Positions 1 through 9,594 of a stretch of 64,000 nt of DNA are shown here, piece by piece. A program made the translations under genes and the position numbers. Positions within the stretch are counted from its first letter, which is position 1; each line of letters begins with the position of its first letter. Source of the DNA: JAJPKK01 sp963800215 (GTDB lineage Bacteria; Pseudomonadota; Alphaproteobacteria; Rhizobiales; Xanthobacteraceae); contig CAWCZY010000010.1 of NCBI GenBank assembly GCA_963800215.1, positions 124,001 through 188,000 on the forward strand. The letters are read 5' to 3'. Under the pieces are notes generated by a model that did no database searches, had not been told where the DNA came from, and saw nothing but the letters and a program-made list of their open reading frames with translations.

Positions 1-619
1 CGCCTGCCTCGCGGCGCGGCGACCTACCGGGGACGTGACCCTGGTGGCGGTGTCCAAGACCTTCGGCGTCGAGGCGATTGCACCGGTCATCGCCGCCGGC
101 CAGCGCGTCTTCGGGGAAAACCGGGTCCAGGAGGCCTTTTCCAAGTGGCCGGCGCTGCGGGACCGGCACCCCGGCCTCGAGCTTCATCTGATCGGGCCGC
201 TGCAATCCAACAAGGCCCGCGAGGCGATCGGCCTGTTCGACGCCATCCATTCCATCGACCGGCCCAGCATCTGCGCCGCGGTGGCGAAGGAAATTCAGCG
301 GCAAGGCCGCAGCCCGGTCCTGTTCGTCGAGGTCAACACCGGCGCCGAGCCGCAAAAGGCGGGCGTGCTGCCGCAGGATGCCGATGCCTTCGTCGCCGCC
401 TGCCGCGACGGCTACGGCCTTACCATCGCGGGGCTGATGTGCATCCCGCCGGTCGACGAACCGCCGGCGCCCCATTTCGCGCTCACTGCCAAGATCGCCG
501 CGCGCAACGGATTGCGGTTGCTGTCGATGGGCATGAGCGCGGATTTCCCGCTCGCCATCCGCTTCGGCGCCACCCATGTGCGGGTCGGAAGCGCCATTTT
601 TGGGCACCGGCCGGGTTAG
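1..619 (+). CDS. yggS: YggS/PROSC family PLP homeostasis protein, 5' partial
   Basis: Cytosolic pyridoxal-phosphate-binding protein of the YggS/PROSC family, which buffers PLP and affects amino-acid pools. The frame is already open at base 2 and ends at TAG 617-619, so the gene enters from the left edge; about 205 residues are visible against a usual 220-230. The GTG at 35 is not the start, because it sits directly before the conserved strand VAVSKTF whose Lys holds the cofactor. Further family signatures are FGENRVQEA, HLIGPLQSNK, EVNTG, GLMCIPP and GATHVRVGSAIFG. No internal break is seen. Confidence 0.93.
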   Translation, partial: ACLAARRPTGDVTLVAVSKTFGVEAIAPVIAAGQRVFGENRVQEAFSKWPALRDRHPGLELHLIGPLQSNKAREAIGLFDAIHSIDRPSICAAVAKEIQRQGRSPVLFVEVNTGAEPQKAGVLPQDADAFVAACRDGYGLTIAGLMCIPPVDEPPAPHFALTAKIAARNGLRLLSMGMSADFPLAIRFGATHVRVGSAIFGHRPG

Positions 620-630
620 GACGCTCCCCT

Positions 631-757
631 CTCCCGCTTGCGGGTCGCTTGCGGGGAGGGTCAGGGGGGTCAGGGAGGTCAGGGAGGGGGCAATTCCACG
701 GCACAGACTCGCTGCGAGAGCCCCCTCCCCAACCCTCCCCGCAAGCGGGAGTGGGAG
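631..757. repeat. palindromic GC-rich intergenic repeat
   Basis: Between yggS and the transpeptidase gene, a copy of CTCCCGCTTGCGGG at the left is answered by CCCCGCAAGCGGGAG at the right, around a run of GTCAGGG-type tandem units. It resembles the other CTCCC/GGGAG palindromes in this window (33.56, 45.57, 47.17 and 61.04 kb). It may fold as a transcript-end structure between the convergent genes, but there is no T-tract. Confidence 0.6.
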
Positions 758-807
758 CAAAAACCGTTCGATTACTTGATTTGACGCGATAATTCTGGCA
801 TCAGACC

Positions 808-1248
808 TTAAACGTAAATCACGATTCTCGTCTTTGGCCCGACCCGCCGCAGCAGGAGCCTCAGGGCGGCCACGGGCATGGCGACGCAGCCGGCGGTCGG
901 GGCGAGGCCCGGCCTCGCTACGTGGATAAAAACCGCGCTGCCGCGGCCGGCGATCCGCGGCCGGGTGTTGTGGTCGATTTCGATCACCAGGTCGTAGAGC
1001 CCGTCGCGGCGAGTCAGGCGGTCGCCGGGGGCGCCGGGTTCGAGCCGGATCGGCCTGTTGTAGCGGCGGTCGGCGGGGTCTTCGCACCAGCCGTCCGTCG
1101 GGTCGATCGGGCGGGCCGGCAGCAGCACCGGCGGCCGCGCCGCGCGGTCCTTGCGCCACCACAGCCGGACCGGCCGGAAGCGGCCCGCGGGGGTCGCGCC
1201 GTCGCCTTCCCGCTTGTCGGCCTTGACGCCGGATCGGCCGAGCGCCAC
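808..1248 (-). CDS. YkuD-type L,D-transpeptidase catalytic domain protein
   Basis: Small L,D-transpeptidase-like protein, a family that remodels peptidoglycan cross-links using a catalytic Cys. The signature is FIHVARPGLAPTAGCVAM: conserved His, then the Gly-Cys nucleophile. GDGATPAGRF and a trailing RIVIYV strand also fit. The shown start is GTG, but coding similarity appears to continue upstream: the same frame reads VRPRPGDRRRGW just before it, with no ATG, GTG or TTG before a stop. The real start is therefore unresolved (non-standard codon or an upstream frameshift). No signal peptide is visible in what can be read. Convergent with yggS. Confidence 0.75.
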   Translation of the reverse strand: MALGRSGVKADKREGDGATPAGRFRPVRLWWRKDRAARPPVLLPARPIDPTDGWCEDPADRRYNRPIRLEPGAPGDRLTRRDGLYDLVIEIDHNTRPRIAGRGSAVFIHVARPGLAPTAGCVAMPVAALRLLLRRVGPKTRIVIYV

Positions 1249-1595
1249 CGCGATCCGCAGCGGTCCCGCGGAGATCCAGCCGCGGCGGCGGTCGCCCGGC
1301 CGCGGCCGGACGTCGATTTCGGGAGAGTGAAATGCGGTGCATCTGCGGTGCCAGCGGTGTCCAGATCCGGGCGATCCACCACCCCGGAGTTGTTTGGGGG
1401 TCCGCCGGTGCTTGCTCTTTTCTGCCGTCTTGCTCTACTTGCCGCGGATGGAGCGAATCCGCCATGGTTCGATCGGGCTGCGAGCCCGGAACTTTAACCG
1501 ATTCAATCTACTTTGTGTCGCCTGCATGATGATTCGGTATCGTGTTGGTGACGACTTATCGCGCTGGGGGCACAGCGCGCCGGCAGGGGCTCGAC
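1249..1595. other. intergenic stretch between divergent genes
   Basis: About 350 bases separate the transpeptidase gene (leftward) from the response regulator (rightward). The left 100 bases probably encode the unresolved N-terminus of the transpeptidase. The rest should carry divergent promoters, but I see no box pair strong enough to call. Confidence 0.5.
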
Positions 1596-2282
1596 ATGCC
1601 AAATGCGCGAAGAATCCTGATCGTCGACGATGACACCGAGCTCCGCGAAGCGCTGGTCGAGCAGTTGTCGCTGCACGAGGAATTCGAAGCGGTTTCCGCC
1701 GAATCCGGCACCAAGGGGGTGCAGGCGGCCAAGGGCGGCCATGTCGACCTCGTCATCATGGATGTCGGCCTCCCCGACATCGACGGCCGCGAGGCGGTGC
1801 GGATCCTGCGCAAGAACGGCTTCAAGGCGCCGATCATCATGCTGACCGGCCACGACACCGATTCCGACACCATCCTCGGCCTCGAATCCGGCGCCAACGA
1901 CTATGTGGCCAAGCCGTTCCGCTTCGCGGTGCTGCTGGCGCGCATCCGGGCGCAACTGCGCCAGCACGAGGCGAGCGAGGATGCGATCTTCACCATCGGC
2001 CCCTATACGTTCCAGCCCAGCTCCAAGCTGCTGATGGGCCCCAAGGGCAACAAGGTCCGCCTCACCGAGAAGGAAACCGCGATCCTGCGCTTCCTCTACC
2101 GGGCCGGCCTGCGCCCGATCTCCCGCGAAGTCCTGCTCCAGGAGGTGTGGGGCTACAATTCCGGCGTGACGACCCACACCCTGGAGACCCATATCTACCG
2201 CCTGCGCCAGAAGATCGAGAAGGACGCCGCCTCCCCGGAGATCCTGGTGACCGAGGCGGGCGGCTACAAGCTGGTGCCTTAG
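1596..2282 (+). CDS. OmpR/PhoB-family response regulator transcription factor
   Basis: Two-domain response regulator of 228 residues. The N-terminal receiver domain (about 5-120) has the acidic pocket IVDDD, the phospho-acceptor Asp in VIMDVGLPD, the Thr in MLTGHD and the conserved Lys in VAKPF. The C-terminal winged helix (about 130-228) has RLTEKETAILRFL and the recognition region THTLETHIYRLRQKIE, ending in a wing GGYKLVP. The start ATG at 1596 is preceded by CAGGGGC; an in-frame start at 1542 would add a non-conserved tail. No sensor kinase lies next to it, so the signal is unknown. A palindromic repeat begins at its stop codon. Confidence 0.92.
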   Translation: MPNARRILIVDDDTELREALVEQLSLHEEFEAVSAESGTKGVQAAKGGHVDLVIMDVGLPDIDGREAVRILRKNGFKAPIIMLTGHDTDSDTILGLESGANDYVAKPFRFAVLLARIRAQLRQHEASEDAIFTIGPYTFQPSSKLLMGPKGNKVRLTEKETAILRFLYRAGLRPISREVLLQEVWGYNSGVTTHTLETHIYRLRQKIEKDAASPEILVTEAGGYKLVP

Positions 2283-2322
2283 AGCGCTATCGTTTCTGGT
2301 TGAATTGGATAGCGCTCTAAGG
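2277..2322. repeat. 15-bp perfect inverted repeat overlapping a stop codon
   Basis: Arms CCTTAGAGCGCTATC (2277-2291) and GATAGCGCTCTAAGG (2308-2322) are exact inverse complements around a 16-base loop, and the left arm contains the regulator's TAG stop. No T-run follows, so it looks like a dispersed palindrome that may also serve as an mRNA 3' end. Confidence 0.75.
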
Positions 2323-2333
2323 TCTTCGATTAT

Positions 2334-2380
2334 GAGCATGATCTTGTCCGAAAAGTCTGCAACTTTTCGGGATCATGCTC
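2334..2380. repeat. interrupted palindrome, GAGCATGATC type
   Basis: Outer arms GAGCATGATC (2334-2343) and GATCATGCTC (2371-2380) plus inner arms CCGAAAAG (2348-2355) and CTTTTCGG (2363-2370) form a long hairpin with a 4-base bulge. From memory, this sequence type is a widespread intergenic repeat in Bradyrhizobium-like genomes. Confidence 0.75.
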
Positions 2381-2446
2381 TAGCCGTTCATGGGGATGCC
2401 GGCATGGCCGGACGAGTGCGTGCGTGAGGGTGCTGCTGCAAATACG

Positions 2447-2917
2447 ATGACAATCGAGGACGACATCTTTTTCCTGGAGCGGGTGCCGACTTTCGCCCAG
2501 CTCGGATTTTCGGCATTGCAGATCATCGCCATCGGCTCCGAGGCGAGGCAGCTGGAAAGCGGCGAAGTGCTGTTCACCGCCGGCGACACCGCCGAGGGCG
2601 GCTATGTCGTCCAGGAGGGCTCGCTCAAGCTCGCCTTGCCCAATGCGGACCCGTCGGACCCCGGCATCACGGCCGGGCCCGGCGTCCTCCTCGGTGAGCT
2701 TGCCCTGATCACCGAAACCAAGCGCCCGGTCACCGCGACCGCGCTTGAGCCTTCGACTGTGATGCGAATCACCCGCAGCCTGTTCCGCAAGGTGCTGGAA
2801 GGCTTTCCGGAGGCGGCCCGGCTGATGCGCGACCAGCTGACCGAACGCGCCAATACGGCGACCGACGAACTCCACGCGGTCCGCGACATGCTGCTGCCGC
2901 CGGGTCAGCGGCGATAG
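2447..2917 (+). CDS. stand-alone cyclic-nucleotide-binding domain protein
   Basis: A 156-residue protein made almost entirely of a cNMP-binding beta-barrel of the Crp/Fnr fold: LESGEVLFTAGDTAEGGYVVQEGSLKL, then LLGELALIT and TATALEPSTVMRI. It ends soon after the C-helix (LFRKVLEGFPEAARLMRDQL) and has no helix-turn-helix, so it should sense a ligand or act through a partner rather than bind DNA. The start MTIEDDIFFL at 2447 is chosen because the 19 codons upstream look non-coding. Its tail approaches the converging xth gene. Confidence 0.85.
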   Translation: MTIEDDIFFLERVPTFAQLGFSALQIIAIGSEARQLESGEVLFTAGDTAEGGYVVQEGSLKLALPNADPSDPGITAGPGVLLGELALITETKRPVTATALEPSTVMRITRSLFRKVLEGFPEAARLMRDQLTERANTATDELHAVRDMLLPPGQRR

Positions 2918-2927
2918 GGGACCGTCC

Positions 2928-3744
2928 TCACAACTCCAGCGTCGCCGTCACCGGGACATGGTCGGACGGCTGGCTCCAGCCGCGGGCCTGCCGGGCGATG
3001 GCCATGCCCGAGACCCGGCCCGCGATGGCCGGTGAGACCCAGATGTGGTCGAGGCGCCGGCCGCGGTCGGCGGCCTGCCAGTCGGCGGCGCGGTAGCTCC
3101 ACCACGTGTAGAGCTTGGCGGGTTCCGGCACGAAGGCGCGCATGATGTCGACCCAGGCGCCCGGCATCGCGCACCGCGTTGAGCTTCTCGCACTCGATCG
3201 GGGTGTGGGAGACCACCCTGAGGAGCTGCTTGTGGCTCCAGACATCGTGCTCGAGCGGCGCGACGTTGAGGTCGCCGACCAGGATCGCCTGCGCGCCGGC
3301 GGCCGGGTGCATGCCCGCTGCGCCGCGCATCTCGTCCAGGAAGGCGAGCTTGTGGGCGAATTTCTCGTTGATGTCGGGGTCGGGCTCGTCGCCGCCGGCG
3401 GGGACATAGAAATTATGCAGCGTCGTCGCCGCGGCAAAGCCCGCTTCGGCGCCGATCGTCACGGCGATGTGGCGGCAATCGGTCTTGCCGCAGAAGCCGC
3501 GGATGTCGATTGCGTCGAACGGCAGCCGCGAGACGATGGCGACGCCGTGATAGCCCTTCTGCCCGTTGAGCGCGAAATGGGTGTAGCCCAGGCGCTTGAA
3601 GCGCTTGAGCGGAAACTTGTCGTCCGGGCATTTGGTTTCCTGGAGGCAGAGCACGTCCGGCTGCGCCGCGCGCAGGAACCGCGCGATGAGGTTGATGCGC
3701 AGCCGCACCGAATTGATGTTCCAGGTCGAGACGGTCAGGCGCAT
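2928..3744 (-). CDS. xth: exodeoxyribonuclease III (frameshifted)
   Basis: Exonuclease III/AP endonuclease, a base-excision-repair enzyme of the endonuclease-exonuclease-phosphatase fold. The N-terminal frame shows STWNINSVR, the metal Glu in CLQETKCPDDKFP and VGDLNVAP. The C-terminal part, in another frame, shows WWSYRAADW, RRLDHIWVS and the His of PSDHVPV. The frames join if one C is removed from the CCC at 3160-3162, restoring RDAGAWVDIMRAF. Reconstructed length is near 270 residues, normal for the family. Given similar breaks across the window, sequencing error is more likely than gene death. Confidence 0.9.
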
Positions 3745-3773
3745 CGGAAGGGGGCTGCGCCGAATCGGGGCGC

Positions 3774-4523
3774 CTACTGCACGTTCTGCTCGGTGCGCCC
3801 GAAGCTGATCCGGAACAGGTTGGGATCGGGCTTCTTGTTGGTGTCGAGATTATACACGCCCACCGTGGTGTCGTAGCCCTGCGGGTCGGTGACGGTCCAT
3901 TGCAGCAGCTGGAAATCCTTGGCGTCGAACATCAGCATCATCCGGTTGGTGCCGATCACCAGCTGGCGTTCTTCGATGGTGACGGTGACGTATTTGTCGT
4001 CGGCACCGACCGACACCAGGTGGGTCTCGCGCCACAGGTCGATCCGGTCCGCCAGCAGGTAGCGCAGTGGGGTCTGCGACAGGGGATAGGTGTCCTTGGT
4101 GTCGAGGTTGCGATCGCGCACCTGCACGAAGGAGCCGTCGGCGACGACCTCGATCGGGCTCGGCGGATCGTATTCGAACCGCACCTTGCCCGGCTTCTGG
4201 ATGTAGAATTTCCCCTCGGTCTTGCGGCCGTCCGGTCCGACCTGGACGAAATTGCCGACCAGCGTCTGGATGGTCGACAGATAGAGGCTGACGCGATCGA
4301 CCAAAGCGTGTTGGCCGGCCTCCGTCGTGATCGGTTCGGCCTGCTGCGTCGGCGCCGGGGTCCGGGACGCATCGGGAAGGATCGAGATCGGCGGCTTGGC
4401 CACCGGTCCGGCCCGCTTCGGCGCCGGCTGGGGAACCGGCACGGTCTGTGCCGGCGCGATCATCGGCGCCGCCAGGAAGAACACCCCGACCAACGCGGCC
4501 ACCCCCGCCCATCCCATGTCCAT
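3774..4523 (-). CDS. LolA-like outer-membrane lipoprotein carrier protein
   Basis: Periplasmic LolA-family protein of 249 residues. A hydrophobic signal segment (GVAALVGVFFLAAPMIAPAQ) is followed by a Pro-rich linker and then the incomplete-barrel domain: STIQTLVGNFVQ, GKFYIQKPGKVRFEYDPP, DPQGYDTTVGVYNL and FRISF. It should shuttle lipoproteins from the inner to the outer membrane. Start ATG 4523 is used; ATG 4517 with GGAG seven bases upstream is equally good. It lies downstream of ftsK, a common arrangement in Alphaproteobacteria. Confidence 0.88.
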   Translation of the reverse strand: MDMGWAGVAALVGVFFLAAPMIAPAQTVPVPQPAPKRAGPVAKPPISILPDASRTPAPTQQAEPITTEAGQHALVDRVSLYLSTIQTLVGNFVQVGPDGRKTEGKFYIQKPGKVRFEYDPPSPIEVVADGSFVQVRDRNLDTKDTYPLSQTPLRYLLADRIDLWRETHLVSVGADDKYVTVTIEERQLVIGTNRMMLMFDAKDFQLLQWTVTDPQGYDTTVGVYNLDTNKKPDPNLFRISFGRTEQNVQ

Positions 4524-4669
4524 CTCCGCGATCCTGTCCAAGGTTTGACCGGGCTAGCCCCGCCCTATGGCCTTTTCACGACACAGCCCGCCCCGTAACC
4601 CACCCGAGCAGCAGGGTGGCTTGTCCGAACGGACGGGAATCACCAGTTTGGGCCGCACCCCCAGGATAC

Positions 4670-7120
4670 TCAATAGCGCTCGTCCTCTTCGCCGCCAACC
4701 AGGATTTCGCGTTTTCCGGCATGGTTGGGCTGGCCGACGACGCCTTCCTTCTCCATCCGTTCCATCAGCGACGCGGCGCGATTGTAGCCGATCTGCAGCC
4801 GCCGCTGGATGTAGCTGGTCGAGGCCTTGCGGTCGCGCGTCACCACCTGCACGGCCTGCTGGTAGAGGTCGGCGCCGTCCGGCTCGCCCATGGCGGTGGA
4901 GTCGAACACGGCGCCGTCCTCGCCCTCGCCATCGTCCTCCGCGGTCACGGCTTCGAGATATTGCGGCTGGCCCTGGGTCTTGAGGTGGCGGACGATCTTT
5001 TCGACCTCGTCGTCGGAGACGAATGGGCCGTGCACGCGGCTGATGCGCCCGCCGCCCGCCATGTAGAGCATGTCGCCCTGGCCGAGCAGCTGTTCGGCGC
5101 CCTGCTCGCCGAGGATGGTGCGGCTGTCGATCTTCGAGGTGACCTGGAACGAGATCCGGGTCGGGAAATTGGCCTTGATGGTGCCGGTGATGACGTCGAC
5201 CGAGGGCCGCTGGGTCGCGAGCACGACGTGGATGCCCGCCGCCCGCGCCATCTGCGCCAGGCGCTGGATCGCGCCTTCGATGTCCTTGCCGGCGACCATC
5301 ATCAGGTCGGCCATCTCGTCGACGATCACGACGAGATAGGGCAGGAGGTCGAGATCGAACTCCTCCTTCTCGTAGACCGCCTCGCCGCTGTCGGGGTCGT
5401 AGCCGGTGTGCACGGTGCGCGACAGCATCTCGCCGCGGCCGCGCGCCTCGGTCAGGCGCGCATTGTAGCCGTCGATGTTGCGCACGCCGAGCTTGGCCAT
5501 CTTCTTGTAGCGGTCCTCCATCTCGCGCACCGCCCATTTCAGCGCCACCACCGCCTTCTTCGGATCGGTGACGACCGGCGTGAGCAGATGCGGGATGCCG
5601 TCATAGACCGACAGTTCCAGCATTTTCGGATCGACCATGATCAGCCGGCACTGGTCCGGCCGCAGCCGGTAGAGCAGGCTCAGGATCATGGTGTTGATGG
5701 CGACCGACTTGCCCGAGCCGGTGGTGCCGGCGATCAGGAGATGCGGCATCCGCGCGAGGTCGACGATCACGGCTTCGCCGCCGATGGTCTTGCCGAGGCA
5801 CAGCGGCAACCTGGCGCCGCTCGAGGCGTATTCCTCCGCGGCGAGCAGCTCGCGCAGATAGACCTTCTCGCGTGTCGCGTTGGGCAGTTCGATGCCGATC
5901 ACGTTGCGGCCGGACACCACGGCGACGCGCGCCGAAAGCGCGCTCATGGAGCGCGCGATGTCGTCGGCCAGGCCGATCACCCGCGACGATTTGATTCCCG
6001 GCGCCGGTTCGAGCTCGTAGAGCGTCACCACCGGCCCCGGCCGCGCATTGATGATTTCGCCGCGTACGCCGAAGTCGCCGAGCACGTGCTCGAGCGAAAC
6101 CGCGGTCTGCTGGATCGTCTCGGTGCTCGGCGCGAAGCGGTCCGAGGATTTGGGCGCGGCCAGCAGGTTGAGCGGCGGCATCTCGTAACCGTCGGGCGAC
6201 TTGCGAGCGCCTTTGGGCGCCGGCCGCGACGGCTTTCGCGCGCCACGCGCCACCTTCGTCGCGGATTCGTCGCCCTCGTCTTGGTCCGGCGCCGGATCGT
6301 CGCCGGGCTCGTGCGCGGCCGCCAACCCGGCTTGCGCCGTGAAACGCGGCTCCGCCCGCGTCGAGGATGCCGCGGATTTGCGCGCCAGCAGCATCCCGAA
6401 GGTGTGGACGAAAGCCGCCGCGATCGGCCGGAAGAACCGTGCTTTCAGGCTGAGGAAATAGTGCACCACCCAGCCGATCGATACCGAGCCGCCCTCGTCT
6501 TCCTCCGCCTCGTCCGCGTCCGCCAGGTCGTTCGCTTCCTCGGGCCGCCGGAAGCCGAATCCGGCAGGCGACGGCGAGCATGGCGAAACCGATGACGCCG
6601 AACGATACGGCGGCCACCGTGCGGCCGGTGCCGAACAGAGGTCCGCCGACGATGGAGGCGATGGCACGAATCACGGCGTCGCCGATGACGCCCCCGATCC
6701 CGGTCGGCAGCGGCCATTGCGCGCGTACGCGTCAGGCACGAGGCAAAGGCGGCGGCGGCGACGAGGCCGGCCAGCCACGCCGGCACGCGCCAGCGCATCC
6801 GGTCGAGCGGGCGATGGGTGAGCAAGCCGCCAGCCCCAGGCCGCGACCGGCAGGATGATCGCGATGGTGGCGAGGCCGAACAGCTGGGTCGCGAGATCGG
6901 CCGCGATCGCGCCCGGCGCGCCCAGGAGATTGCGCACCGGTGCGCTGGTCGCGTGGCTGAAGCTCGGATCCTTCACCGACCAGGTGGCGAGCGCCGCGGC
7001 GGCGCCGCACGACGCGGCGATCAGCGCCAGCCCGGCGAGCTCGCGCAGGCGGCGATGTACGATGGCGCGAAAATCGTCCACCGTGAACGGTCCGTGATAG
7101 CTGCGTTCCGCCGTCGACAT
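4670..7120 (-). CDS. ftsK: DNA translocase FtsK (three apparent frameshifts in N-terminal part)
   Basis: Membrane-anchored septal DNA translocase that clears and decatenates the chromosome terminus at division. The N-terminal membrane part (start MSTAERSYHG, ATG 7120) has hydrophobic helices such as LALIAASCGAAAALATW and LATIAIILPVAAWGW. Then come an acidic linker and the motor domain: Walker A AGTTGSGKSVAIN, Walker B YLVVIVDEMADLMMV and ATQRPSVDVITGTIK. The C-terminal gamma winged helix (STSYIQRRLQIGYNRAA) reads KOPS sites. Frames break near 6822, 6718 and 6563; the last two look like an extra A each. The motor region from about 6560 to the stop is intact. The gene is essential, so the breaks are probably sequence errors. 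Confidence 0.93.
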
Positions 7121-7141
7121 CGCCACCGGTTCAAGCTCCGT

Positions 7142-8359
7142 TCATCCGAGCACGGCGACGATGCGATGCAGCGCCTCCGCCGTGGTCTCCTTGTCATGCA
7201 CCATGGCGACGCGGATGAAATCCGCGCCGGGATTGCGGCCGTCGGCCTGGTCGCGGGCGATGTAGCGTCCGGGCAGCACCCGTACGCCTGCTTCCCGCCA
7301 CAGCCGCGCCGCCACCACTTCGCTGCCGCCCAGCGCGCCGACGTCGAGCCACAGGAAAAAGCCGCCGGCTGGACGGCGATAACCGTAACGGTCGCCGATG
7401 ATCTGGTCGGCCAGGTCGAATTTGGCGCGATAGAGATCGCGATTCGCCTCGACATGGACTTCGTCACCATAGGCCGCGATCCCGACCTCCTGGGTCGGGA
7501 TCGGCACCTGGGGCGCGGCGACATTCCGCAGCTCCAGGAATTTCGCGATGAAGCGGCGATCTCCCATGGCGAACCCAACGCGCAGGCCGGGAAGGTTGGA
7601 GCGCTTGGACAGCGACTGGAACAGAACGACGTTCTCGAACTGGTCTCCAGCGGCTTCGAGCGCACCGGCCGGAGGTGCCTGGGTGTAGATTTCCGAGTAG
7701 CACTCGTCGCAGAACAGCAGGAAGCCGTAGCGGCGCGCCAGCGCGGTGACACGCTGGAGATAGGCGAGGTCGGCCACCGCGCCCTGTGGATTGGAGGGGG
7801 TCGCCAGGAACATCGCGACGGTGCGCGCGAGTAGCGCGCCGTCGAGGGCGTCGAGATCGGGCAGGAAGCCGGTCTGGCGCGTGGTCGGCATGTAGACGAC
7901 CTCGCAATCCGCGGCCACGGCGCCCGCGGAATAGGCCGCATAGAAGGGATTGGGAACCAGGATCGCCGGCCGCCCGGCGCGGTTCGCCACGTGGCGCTTG
8001 GCGGCGAGCGCGCCGAGAAACAGGCCCTCGCGCGAGCCGTTGAGCACCAGGACCTCGCGGTCGGGATCGGGAACGCGGCCGAGCCGATAGCGTCGCGCCG
8101 CCCATTCCGCCGCGGCACGGCGGAATTGCGGCGTGCCTTCGTTGCGCGGATAGCGCCCGAAATCCTTGATATGCGCGGCGATCACCGGACCGACGAAGTC
8201 CGGCACCGGGTGCTTGGGCTCGCCGACGCCGAGATCGATCACCGGCCGGCCCGGCTTCACGTCGGCGACGAGCTCGGCGAGGCGCACGAACGGGGAACGC
8301 GTGTCGACGATCCGACCGGTCGAGAGGGGAAGCCCGCGTTCGGCGCTGTTCATGGACAT
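7142..8359 (-). CDS. class I/II PLP aminotransferase, DapC-like
   Basis: Fold-type I aminotransferase of about 405 residues, most like N-succinyldiaminopimelate aminotransferase, which makes the meso-DAP/lysine precursor. Landmarks are IDLGVGEPKHPVPDF, NEGTPQFRRAAAEW, LNGSREGLF, the Asn of TPSNPQG, CDECYSEIY and the PLP Lys in SLSKRSNLPGLRVGF, with a late Arg in ADFIRVAMV. ATG 8359 or 8353 is the likely start; an in-frame start at 8398 adds a basic tail. It ends 22 bases from ftsK and may share a transcript with it. Other class I substrates cannot be excluded. Confidence 0.85.
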   Translation of the reverse strand: MSMNSAERGLPLSTGRIVDTRSPFVRLAELVADVKPGRPVIDLGVGEPKHPVPDFVGPVIAAHIKDFGRYPRNEGTPQFRRAAAEWAARRYRLGRVPDPDREVLVLNGSREGLFLGALAAKRHVANRAGRPAILVPNPFYAAYSAGAVAADCEVVYMPTTRQTGFLPDLDALDGALLARTVAMFLATPSNPQGAVADLAYLQRVTALARRYGFLLFCDECYSEIYTQAPPAGALEAAGDQFENVVLFQSLSKRSNLPGLRVGFAMGDRRFIAKFLELRNVAAPQVPIPTQEVGIAAYGDEVHVEANRDLYRAKFDLADQIIGDRYGYRRPAGGFFLWLDVGALGGSEVVAARLWREAGVRVLPGRYIARDQADGRNPGADFIRVAMVHDKETTAEALHRIVAVLG

Positions 8360-8694
8360 CTGCACACCCGGCCTGACTCGGCCGCTTTCACGGAACATAG
8401 CGGCGGCGAGGTTAAGGCGCGATTAAGGTTAAACACTTGAAATTGCTAGAGCCCGCGCAAAAGGAAAGCCGAAACAACGTCTTATCGCGACCGCTCCGGC
8501 TATGTCAGCAAAATTGTGCTGCGATGCGCACAGTCGGAGTCCGGTCGGGGCCATGGGCTGCTCTGGGCACCGCGCAGGCCGACGTCCGCATAACCCCGAG
8601 CAGCGGAGATTGCAGCTGAAAGGCGGGACGGCCGAGTTGGTAGCGCTCCAGACGTGCTCAATCTTGCCAGGGTCCGACGACCAATCGGCAAACC
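8360..8694. other. intergenic, nothing recognised
   Basis: The segment upstream of the aminotransferase and downstream of the metallo-hydrolase shows no convincing gene, RNA or repeat. It marks the change from core gene order to an accessory-looking stretch. Confidence 0.5.
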
Positions 8695-9594
8695 TCAGTC
8701 ATAGAATGCAGGGAGCAGCCTAAGCTTGTCCTCTTGTTTCTTGTCATGATTGATAAAGAGCGTCGCCTTGTACATTGCGATGATCCGTCTGATTCTTTCC
8801 ATCGACGCGAGTGATTCTTGCTTATTGGTATTCAGCGACGGAACTATGTTTTGATCGAAACTCTCTTCCAGATGAACGACGTCGCCGGACAGGATGATGA
8901 AGCCGGAATTCTTGAGATGGACCAGCAGCGACTGGTGGCCAGGGGTGTGCCCTGGCGTGGAAACCAAAGTGACGCTCCCATCGCCGAATATGTCGGTATC
9001 ACCGTCGATGAGCTGAAGGTTCTTCGGGGCGCCCAAGAGCTCACGCGCGAGCGCCATCAATTGATTCACGTTGTCGTTGGGCCCCTTGGGTGAGCTTATC
9101 CAGCTATACTCGGCTCGCTGCATCAGAATTATGGAGTTGGGGAACAAGCCCATGTTACCAATGTGGTCTCCATGCGTGTGCGATATTGCAACACGAGTGA
9201 TATCGCGTGGCTTCAGCCCGATTTCGGCGAGTTGATCTGTCAGCGTCTTGTCGAGATGATAGACGATCAATTTAGGTAAAGTGGACCACCCTCTGGGGTC
9301 GCTATGTGCGGATTCTGGAACACCCGTATCCCAAAGCAACCATTCGCTTCCATGCTTTATGAGCCAGCAAGTCGAAGAGAATTCGATACTGCGTCCGACG
9401 TTCTCGCCCGGCGTCCATACCGACTCGTCATTTTCAAGAGAGCGACCACAATCCAACCGAAAAAGTTTTTCGGCGACGCCGGCCTTGATGGCATCTGGTA
9501 GTGCGGAGCCTGCGGTCGCACCCGGCGTGCACTCCATCATGAGCGAGAAGGCAACCAGGACAAATGTTACTGCAACGTTTGCTTGTCTCGGCAT
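8695..9594 (-). CDS. exported metallo-beta-lactamase-fold hydrolase, AHL-lactonase-like
   Basis: A 299-residue protein with a signal peptide (NVAVTFVLVAFSLMM, possibly cleaved near ATAGSA) and an MBL-fold domain. The metal motif is AISHTHGDHIGNMG (HxHxDH), followed by STPGHTPGHQS, ILSGDVVHL and a final His in LFINHDKK. Layout and the WLLWDTGVP strand match the N-acyl-homoserine-lactone lactonase family, so quorum-signal degradation in the periplasm is the leading hypothesis. Other lactones are possible. The start ATG has GGAGGAG just upstream. Base composition is less GC-biased than the neighbouring core genes, which suggests acquisition. Confidence 0.8.
   Translation of the reverse strand: MPRQANVAVTFVLVAFSLMMECTPGATAGSALPDAIKAGVAEKLFRLDCGRSLENDESVWTPGENVGRSIEFSSTCWLIKHGSEWLLWDTGVPESAHSDPRGWSTLPKLIVYHLDKTLTDQLAEIGLKPRDITRVAISHTHGDHIGNMGLFPNSIILMQRAEYSWISSPKGPNDNVNQLMALARELLGAPKNLQLIDGDTDIFGDGSVTLVSTPGHTPGHQSLLVHLKNSGFIILSGDVVHLEESFDQNIVPSLNTNKQESLASMERIRRIIAMYKATLFINHDKKQEDKLRLLPAFYD

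Noticed and set aside
8600..8690. tRNA-like string (CCGAGTTGGTAGCGCTC)
   Set aside because: No acceptor stem or T-arm can be built around it.
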